A DNA stretch of 64,000 nt, taken from the NCBI GenBank assembly GCA_963402885.1, contig OY727096.1, positions 22,611,820-22,675,819 of the forward strand, given 5' to 3'. This DNA is from Antedon bifida (taxonomy: Eukaryota > Echinodermata > Crinoidea > Comatulida > Antedonidae). Of the stretch, positions 54,801 through 64,000 are shown one piece after another. Position numbers and translations under genes: made by a program. Each line of letters starts with the position of its first letter. Position 1 is the stretch's first letter. The notes beneath the pieces are model-generated. The model did no database searches and was not told the DNA's origin. It worked only from the letters and a program-made list of their open reading frames with translations.

Positions 54801-57085
54801 ACTGTGGGGCTTTTCTAATCATATATATATCTTTCATTATCTGGACCAAGACTAAGATATATGATATACTAAGCTCATATTCCAATGTTATTGAATCAGG
54901 GACTGTGTCAAAATTCTATACACTTGCTTCCAAATCAAAACAATTCGTAAATATTTAACTTAAAATTATAGATATAAGCGCAGTTATTGTGTGAATAAAA
55001 TCAAGAAAAATAGTAGATTTATTATTTTCCATATTTGTTGATATTAAACATTTATTTTTTTATCCTATTTTTTTGAAAGATTAAAAAAATATAGCTTGAG
55101 GGGAAGAGTGATTAATTAGAGATAGTGTGAAGTTTTGTGAGAGTAGTGTTGCCAAGGGCAGCATAATGTTTACCTCTGGCAGTCTAGTAATCATTTAATC
55201 TAGGGCAAGTTATCTAGATAATTCCTGTTACTATGTAGTTGTCTCTGAGCTTGTCAGTGAAACTTGTATTGCCAAAGGATGTCTTGGACCGTATGGTGTT
55301 CAAGAGTTTTCCAAAGGCACCCCTTGATAATAGCAGTGGTGCTGGTAAATAGACCTACTACTAGTCAAGCTCAGACTCCAATTTTTGTTTACCCATTTGT
55401 GGAAAAAAGAACTGGGCTTGAATTTGTAATGTTCTGTAAAACAAAAAACTACAGAATAAGAAATATACTAAATGATCAAAATTGCTGTTTTATGGTGAAT
55501 TTTCTTTTCAATAGATAATTAGAGATTTTCATCACCAATTATACAACTTTAAAGTGTATCATTTCCACCATTACACATCATATGATTGTGTATGTTATGA
55601 AAGCTATATTTTTGTTGAATTTCATTGGTTTGAATTCTGGCCAATTTTTTTTTGGCTAGATCACGTCTTGAATAGATGATTTAAAGCCAATGCTTAGTTG
55701 TAAAATTTAAAGCAAGACATGGGAATTGAGATTTTAGAAATTTGATGATGTGTTATCGTTGGAATGTCTGTTATTCCACACAAGAAAAACTCCTTAATGG
55801 CTGTTTCCATTAAAAGCACATTTTGGTCGGTTTTCTTTTCACATTAAAAAGTACAGAACGTATCTCAACTGGGCGTGTGATTTAGCACACTTGTTGTAAT
55901 CCATTTAACCTGTACTTATTGATAAATTTCTACCACGGTTTATTTTGTTGATCTTACTGTACTACCAGTTATTCAATCGGTAAACTTTAAAGAGTTTTCA
56001 TTGACAGGATATGGCAGCACTATTTTTATGGTTAATCATTTACGATAACCTTTAAATAATTTGTGACTCTAATGTCGCACATTTGCTACTGTACCGTAAT
56101 CTCAGCCCAATGTAACATATTCCGTTTTATCAGGCTCTCCCTATTTACCCTTTAGATGCCACCAGTCTCTAGTAGTTCTCACCACCTGTTTAATTGCCCC
56201 TATTTGACCATAAAACAAGAATGCCTACAACATAGTAATTCTATATGTTCACTTGACTTTAGCTCTTGCATCAAAGCTCCATCCTATCAAAAACATATTA
56301 GTTTTGTAGGCCTATATCCAGTGGTTGTTCTGTAATTTTTATAGCCTTTTTTATTTAAAATAATTTTTTACGGAATTAAATTTGCCTATTTACACCTTCC
56401 TGGAACTGCCCCTGCATATCTCCATTTGCAATTAGTCAGTAAATTTGTCATTATTAATGGCAAGGACATTTTATGTATTTGCTCTCCTTCCCTGGCACAC
56501 CTTTAACACATCTAATATAACATTAACCTGTCATTCACAGTCAAGTATAGAGTTGCCACACATGTTATTTTAATCCAATTTGAATCAATAGCAACAAATT
56601 ATTAACATTCAAGGAGGCTGTTAATTTTAATTACTTGTTTACCTTGATCTTCTTACTGTTGCCTACAAACTGCTTCAAAATGTTTGTAGCTGAGCTGAAT
56701 TCTGGGTATAGACCCATTACAATTAGCTGCCTAGCCCAGGCTGACCTGACCACTTGCTTAAATTGTGGTTGTTAAAGGCCAAAATGTAGTCTTGTTTTAG
56801 ACATAACATTTCTAAAGTTAGTGAGAGACTCTGCAGTTTAAAACATATCATCTTAGCATGGGATTGAACCAGGGTCTTCATTAGAAATAATACCTTTTAA
56901 AGAAATGCTAAAAGACCAAAGTTTAGAATGTTGATGGATAAAAACTAGGCCGGTTAAAAATGCGCTGATGCTTTTTTGTGTCTGGATAATTTGTTTTATT
57001 TGCACTGGCAACCTCTTCTTCCCAGGGAGTAGTACAGTGTTAGTAGAGGTACTACCAATGTACTATATAAATTAGGTCTCTATTT
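51836..57085. other. Long noncoding stretch
   Basis: AT-rich throughout with no exon I can support. The T-rich 53397-53651 frame and others have no family resemblance. A GATTGAACCAGGGTCTTC phrase near 56870 may be a tRNA-like SINE scrap. Confidence 0.4.
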
Positions 57086-57246
57086 CTCAGTTTTGTATAA
57101 AATCAAGGAAAAGACTTCCTTCCTTGAATATCCCCTGATTAGGGGTTGACCGTAGTATTAAAACATATATTGCTTCAATGCCACATTCGATCCACTGGAA
57201 TGTCCTATTAATAGAAGTGTCCCCTGAATGGAAGGCTTCTACTAAT
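57086..57246. mobile_element. CAGTAGAACC-family MITE remnant
   Basis: AATATCCCCTGATTAGGGGTTGACCGTAGTATTAAAACATATAT and AGTGTCCCCTGAATGG...GGCTTCTACTAATA match internal and terminal motifs of 19437-19815. Confidence 0.6.
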
Positions 57247-57289
57247 ACATCTATTACTAATAGAGGCATAAGAATAATCAATAAAACTT

Positions 57290-57461
57290 AGTCAATTCTC
57301 CCAATACTGGGCACCCTTAGGCCGTTTTTCCATTCTTGTATTCATAATGTCTTTTTAATGGTATAAAAAGGATTTTTAACCTTTTGGACCTCAAGAAAAG
57401 TCTGGTTTTTAGGAGACTAGTTTCCGGTTTTCAGAGAGTCCGGTATTGGGAGAGTCTACTG
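57290..57461. mobile_element. CTCTCCCAATACCGG-family MITE, second copy
   Basis: Left AGTCAATTCTCCCAATACTGGGC, right GAGTCCGGTATTGGGAGAGTCTAC, inverted; partner of 17766-18020. Confidence 0.8.
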
Positions 57462-59088
57462 GATTATTGTTGCATTATTACTATTACAGTTTAAAGGAGG
57501 CCATAAGCCAATTGGTGGTAGCCAGTTAGGCTATTGATTTGATTACAAATCTTCATACTTTTGGTCAATTTTTTGTCATCAAAAATCAAATTGCACACTT
57601 GAAAACATTCAATCAAATGCAATTCCAAATCATCTGTTTAATGAATCAATAAATAAACATCTACAAGTGTTTGATATTAATACTTGAAAACTAAATAGTA
57701 GGTAATCTGTCACTTGTTAGCTTTCTCTCACCTTACCAGGCGCCTAACCGTGACTTTCCAAAGATAATCACGCACTCAAATGCAAACAATCACACTTAAT
57801 AAAGTGGTTTTATCAGTAGTTAGTCTTCATTTGGACATACATGATTCCAGTTTAGTTTTTTTATTGTCTGCTGATGACCAATCGTCCTGGCATTTTTTTA
57901 AATTCCATATTTTCTATGGCAACAGGTTGCTTTGTTATATACTTTTACTCACTGTAGATTTCCAAGAATCTAGTTTTCTAATACCTGTAGAAGGTTGTTC
58001 TTAAAAGATGTTATTTAATTGCTTTTCTAAAATAAATCCCAGCATACAGCTTTAGTGTGGACTAGTGAAAATGATGCATAATAATAATTTCTCATTGTTT
58101 ATCATAATTTTAGAAAATTTTACTTTAAAATTCTTAATTCAGGAGTCAATAAAATTTGAGGAACTTTTTTAGTTCCGGTTAACATACTGAAAGTTGAAGC
58201 CGTGAAGCTAATAATTGTGTCAACTATTGCGTGCTGAATCATAAAGTTTTATTACGGCTGCTGTGAAATTAATATAAACCCACAGATTGAAAAGCCCAGC
58301 CATCTTGCCCCTATCATTATTAAGTGTATATTGAAGCTATTAATTTGGCTGTTTATTTCTAGGAAAATTTATTATGAAGTTAAATAGGGTAATTGGTTTG
58401 ATTTTGAAATGAAAACAGTTGCAAAAGGCATGCTTTTAACATTATAAGTAACAAATTTAATGTTTAAAGTGGACATTTAATTAAGGTGATTTTTAATACA
58501 GATACTTTGGTACGCTACTGCCAGTAGGGAAAGAAATGTGAGTGCCTTTAAGATTACACAGTTGACCCTACTCTATATATTATGTTTGGTGAATTTAATC
58601 TTTTTTTACCCAAAAACGATTTAGGTCAGTAATGTTGTACATTTACAATAGGCAATTTAACATATATTTTATCTGATTTACTGTTGCTCAATTGATATGG
58701 TACCATCCTTAATTCAATCTGGTCATTAACCAAACATAACATTAAATCAAGTTATCTAATTATGTAGCCATCATAATAACAACTTTAACAAGATAAATTA
58801 AAAGTAGAAACAGATTATTAGAAACATTCCTGTTACTTAGTATATAATAAATCAAAATCTTTTTATTATCATTAAAATATACAATTGAATCTTGGTGAAG
58901 CTACACAACCAGTATCAACCAATCAAATTAGATGAATACAGATTAAAGCAGAGCTAAATTGGTGGAGTATGTACTTATAATTTGATTCTGATTTGCTATA
59001 ATTATCACCAATTACAGTTGATTAGTATACTATTAAGTACAAATACTTCAAGGGAATTAAACTAACTGCAAATTTAAATTAATTTTAA
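57462..59088. other. Noncoding stretch
   Basis: Nothing recognised. Confidence 0.4.
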
Positions 59089-59315
59089 TCTTGAAATTGC
59101 TTCAATAAAACCGTTTTACCAATACCTTTTAATTTCATCATTAACATCTTTATATAAACTAAAATGTAAACTTAAAAAAAAAACGAATTTAAATAAACTC
59201 ATCTTACTTAACGATGACTTATTTAAGTCTTGAAATTGCTTCAATAAAACCGTTTTTCCAGTACCTTTTAATTTCATCATTATCATCTTTATATAAGCTT
59301 AAATGTAAACTTTTT
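59089..59315. repeat. Direct duplication of about 85 bp, spacing 139 bp
   Basis: TCTTGAAATTGCTTCAATAAAACCGTTTT...CTTTTAATTTCATCATT...CATCTTTATATAA...AAATGTAAACTT at 59089 and 59228. Confidence 0.9.
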
Positions 59316-60960
59316 ATAAAAACCTCATAACAAAAATGATAATGATGTAAGGTCAATTTGTTGCCTTATCCAGTGCAATTTCATGACCCTCTTTATCCTG
59401 AGCCTCAAGGGAGACGCCAAGCCTCAATCCTTTGCGCTTGCTCAGCTTACAGTAAAAAGTTTTTATGTGGTCATTGGCCTGAGTTTATGCAGACATATTA
59501 TAATATTGTTACCACTTTGTAATAAATGCTTACATTTTAAAAAGATATTTTAAGAATTATTTTAGAAATATAACTAGAAATGTATTGATGTTGAGACATA
59601 GGTTTAATCTTATAACATTATGATAATGTTTGAGTTTTTCTTCTTTCATGCTCTTTATAGTTTGTATTGTATAGTGAGCTTAAACATATAAATGAACAGA
59701 CACTATGGGAAGAAGAGCATTCTGGTAACAATTGAAACCACATATCGCTGCACTTATATGATCATTGTAAATAAACAATGATATTTGATTAATACACTAT
59801 TAAATATTTATATATCATTGAATATTGGTCAGAGTCAAGGATTCTAAAACATACAATTAAGAAGTCAATGTTCTAGCTATTGGGCTTAAATGACAAGGTT
59901 ACGATAATACACTATGTATTATTTAGTATTTATAGTATATAGAAAGTAATACATGCTGGTGCCTACTGACTCCTATCAGATTTACAGTATTAATGTGTAT
60001 TATTCTTTTGATTCTTATATTGTGTTGCTATTCTTTAAAAACTAAACATTGCTGTACACAAAGTCAATAACGTGCATTGTTGTTGTGCCACACTTCTCAA
60101 TTCTTACATAAAGTTATTCACACTGGTTATTATATTATATAATAGTAATAACACCACAAAAGCCTGAATAAATCTCCAAATTCAAAGCCCATTCTTTTGA
60201 ATGTCTATTCGGGAGTATTGGAGATCCTTTGATAACTTAACTATTCAACTGATTTATCCAACAAAAACTTTATAAGGCGTTTGGGGACAATTCACTCTAA
60301 ACAATAGATAACAAAGGTACAGATTCGTTGACGTTGGTGCTTTGTTTACAATTCAAACAAAAATAAACTTCAAACTTCGCCGCCAAAGAAACTTCCTAAA
60401 AAGATTTTTCTGACAACTTAAGCTACGTAAAAAGGGAATAAAAATATTAAATATTTGCTCAAAACACTGTTTGCTCTTTATATTAATTTGTTCTCATTTT
60501 TAAATCTATTAAAAATAATTGCTAAATCATGTGTTATGATCAAAATTATCAATAACAATTGGAAATTTAGTACAATAAAACAATAGTTTAGTGTGTAAAA
60601 GTGGTTATCAGAACTAGAACATGTTGCAGACATATCTTGTTCCCATTAATTTGTAGAGTTTGTTTTTTTAGGGTTAAAAGTTGTGCCTAATATTAAAAAT
60701 CTGTAACCAATTTTATACTTATTTGTCTGTTACAATTTTAAGCAGTAAAACCTAATGTCTACACTTCATTTCACCCAGTATTAGCACTTAAGTTCACCTG
60801 TTAAAACATCATCAGTTCCTACAATAAAAACATATGAAATCAATTTCCTCTTTTGTGGTGTAAGACCTGGCCATCGCAAAGTCTGTGCTAAGTAGTTAAT
60901 CTTTTTCTAATACTTAATAAGGTACATCTGATCCAAAGCACGCCAGTGTGTAGGCTAAAA

Positions 60961-61190
60961 ACGCAATTGAAGCAGATGACTTATTATTTAATGGAATACA
61001 TCTGAGCAGGAGAACATAATGAGCAGCCGACGAATCTGCAACGCAATTGAAGCAGACAACTTATTATTTAATGGAATACATCTAAACAGGAGAACATGAA
61101 TGAGTAGACGACAACTAATTTAAGCAGACGACTTTTTAGAGACTGAAGTACATTATAAAGGAGCACACCAATAAGCAGACGACATAAATC
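60961..61190. repeat. Tandem array of about 80-bp units
   Basis: ACGCAATTGAAGCAGA..ACTTATTATTTAATGGAATACATCT..CAGGAGAACAT at 60961 and 61041, with two further degenerate units (AAGCAGACGACTT, ATAAGCAGACGAC). Confidence 0.85.
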
Positions 61191-61879
61191 ATCACAATGT
61201 AATAGATGATCAGCAGAGGAACATGTTTTAAAACAATTTTTTTGGTACCACATATAACTTGTTATGAACATTTCCACAACCGTTCCATATTAAACCCACC
61301 TGTTAATCTCCTCATTTCTTTCATGATTTTAGTTCATGGTTTATCATCCCCACTCCCTCTACAGGCAACGGAAAAAATACGCAATTGAGGAGTGTGATTT
61401 CCTCCTTGTCATGTTATGATAGATGGCAGACAAAGTATTTCTGAACTGTACATTAGGGGTTCATCAATAATTCTGTTTATTTAATTTCCCGAAATAATAT
61501 AGCGACATAAAAGCATATCTACTTCATTGTATTTGCATGTTCTTGCTTTGCAAATTTGAAAAATAGTGGGAAGATGAAGAGTTATTTTAAATATGTATGG
61601 GTGAAAGGGTTACACGTCAAAGGTCACAAACATTATAAAATCATTTCCAACGTGATGATGATGGTTGTGAGATTACAAGCATTTAATAACTGTAAAGTCT
61701 CGTTTTTTATTACGTTGGCCACTTGTTTGATTTTTTTTTCTTATGATCATTTTTCTTTTCACATACCATATATTTTAGTTTGTTTAAGCGTCATTCAATT
61801 CAAATATTTTCAGTGACACAATTGATAATGGTGATTCTTGAAAATGATTGAAATGTTCAATTATCAAAATGTGTGATTG

Positions 61880-62045
61880 CCAGTGACGTAACAGCTATGA
61901 GCACTCACTGGCTAAACCCAGGGCCAGCTTATGGGTGCCCAGTGAAAAAAGAAGGCTAAAAATGCCCGAGGCATTCAGCGTTGGAGGGCCACTTAGGGTT
62001 CCTAAACCAGAAGCCTCAGACCTCTGCGTTACACCACTGGTGATT
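61880..62045. mobile_element. Dispersed repeat (GAGCACTCACTGGCTAA family), second copy
   Basis: GCCAGTGACGTAACAG at the left and GCGTTACACCACTGGTG at the right form inverted ends of a roughly 165-bp element; relative at 30280-30440. Confidence 0.6.
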
Positions 62046-64000
62046 GCTCTTCTGGTGTTACCCTTGTTTTATTTTAATCTGAAATTATTCAGTGGATATT
62101 CTGATATTATGCAATAGTACTAATATCTTTGGATAGATGCCACACACTAATTCAGAGTAAAAAGGTGAAATTTAGATACATAAAATCAAATTGAAACCTT
62201 GGAAAATGATTGTAAACATTTAGAAAATTTGTTAAGTGTGATAATAGTAAAGTGAATATAATTGTCTTATTTTAGTACTTGTCAGGCATGTGGACGTTTA
62301 CTGTCACTCACCACCGGAAATTCCCATTGGTCAGTCACTACCACTGATGGGTCATTGCTCCTTATTTTCCCAATCAAACACCGCACTCATCTCTCAATTT
62401 CTACTTTTCATTGTCGTTTCACTCATTTCGTTCATAAACTGGTTATTTTATGGAGTAGTAAAACTATTTATTCATTTTGGTGACATGTACAGTATTTTAT
62501 ATTGTTATTGTAAGCGTGTACTTAGCTTAGGCTGAGTACTACGCTGTTAGTCAGAATTAGTTTCTAGTTAGTTTCTAGTTAAAATAATTCGTAAATAAAT
62601 TGTAGTTGTTAGTATAGGTTTAAATAATTTGTTGAACTATCATAGTTCCACAATTAAATTGCTATTCTAACGTCAAAACAACTTGTAAAGGTTATACATT
62701 AATGATTAACTCTGAACAGAAAAAAACACATGTTAAAGCAATAGTTTAAAGGCATCACAACAATTATAATCTACCATACTAAAAATTTTATTTTTTCGGT
62801 TAAAATATTATGTGAAAAACTAATAAAAGTATTGACTTTTGTGAAATTCCTCATACAAAACTCAATTTACTGTAATTAAAATTTTAAATTGTACATAAGC
62901 ACATTTAGTATTTACTGTAAAATTCAGTAAACTTAGAGCTGTGTTTTTGACAAGATATCATATTTCTGTTTGACCGATTTTTAAAACTTATCCTTCCAAG
63001 AAATGCTGCATAAATATTTCCAAAAATATTGTTTTTGAAAGAATATTTTCATAATAGTCACGACTTTGATCAAACTAACTAAATTAATATTCTACCTGAG
63101 AATCAAATCAACATAGTGCTTTGGTATAGGTTTAAAAAATCTGAAAGAACAAATTAAGATGAAAATGTGAAAACTATTTATCTCTATAACTTGAAATTTC
63201 TAAACCACATGCTGGGGCACCTTTTGATTCACCTTTATGCATTCAGCTATGTTATGTTATTAAAATTTGTTTTTTAGACCTATTTCTTTGTGACAGCCGA
63301 ATACTATGTTCCTTGCTTTATTCTCTACATCACAAACAATTACTGGATGGGTAAACTAATAGTTTCTTTTCATTATTTATTTCCTCTCAAGTAATTTTAG
63401 TCTAATATTTTAGTTTAGGTTTAAAAAAAGGTAAATAAAGTATACATAATAAACATGAGGAAATTACATTTGTTTTAAAATTTACACAATTGTTATTTTG
63501 ATGTAGGCCTGTACTTACCAGTAGCTATCAAAATGTGTAGACCTATATCTTAAAACCAAGCATATTAAAATTCACACGCACATGATGATCAGCAGAGATT
63601 GAGATGAAAACAAAACAAGATGGTGAAATTCTTTGATGTGACACCGACTACAGATCATCTAGGGTCGGTTAATCTATAAATCACAGATGGTGGGAAAGTG
63701 GGACACACCTTACACAACGATCAACCTGGGAACTATAGGCTGCAGTGTGAACTGTGGTGATGAAACCAGTGCACTTGTTTTAATTTCATACCACCTTTCA
63801 TTCATTCGAAAAGTAAACTCAATTTATCAAAATGGTTTGTTGAAATTGAAGTTGTAATTCTGTCTTTATTTTCACCCTTAATTTTTTTTGACAACTTAGA
63901 GTTCAATAAAATAAAAGGTTAATTTTTTAAATATAAATATACAATATTGAGATTAAAAACTGCAAAAAGCATTTATAATTCCAAAATGGTATATAGTAAT
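62046..64000. other. Noncoding stretch to window end
   Basis: AT-rich; no exon recognised. Overlapping open frames at 62262-62535 have no family resemblance. Confidence 0.4.

Overview
This is a eukaryotic, AT-rich, intron-rich nuclear window, most likely from a marine invertebrate deuterostome (echinoderm-like). The evidence is short phase-conserved exons with GT-AG introns, sialic-acid (CMAS) genes, many miniature inverted-repeat elements, and frequent use of the octamer TAGGCCTA. The species assignment is inference. There are no operons, CRISPR arrays or prokaryotic features.

Region 1 (1-15.4 kb) holds two CMAS (CMP-sialic acid synthetase) loci facing each other. The plus-strand copy (787-4527, 5 exons) encodes a complete 251-residue catalytic domain and stops where the C-terminal HAD-like domain should begin. 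The minus-strand copy (12968 down to about 9518, 6 exons) has lost the two 5' exons that carry the nucleotide-binding loop. It keeps the HAD-like domain and carries a one-base homopolymer frameshift in its last exon. Between and inside them lie a perfect 98-bp palindrome, nested MITEs, a 242-bp direct duplication and an AT-rich tandem array.

Region 2 (15.5-23.2 kb) is a complete minus-strand GTPBP1-type translational GTPase gene of 11 coding exons and 663 residues. All splice phases agree. Four mobile-element families sit in its introns, one ending right at a 5' splice site. Candidate noncoding first exons and a G-rich promoter-like tract lie upstream.

Region 3 (23.2-64 kb) is exon-poor. I can support only candidate exons: a possible transmembrane exon near 25.6 kb, and a spliceable start at 27.6/29.2/36.9 kb that may be the 5' end of a gene running off the window. 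Otherwise it is a museum of small repeats: a six-copy TA-flanked MITE family, TTAA-flanked piggyBac-like MITEs, an 823-bp Harbinger-like element with a broken MYB/SANT-like ORF and dense TACCGTA palindromes, G-rich minisatellites and several two-copy tandem duplications. The most unusual signal is a palindromic element of only 35-43 bp. It is flanked by 7-8 bp target duplications, occurs twice, and one copy has an unoccupied paralogous site next door.
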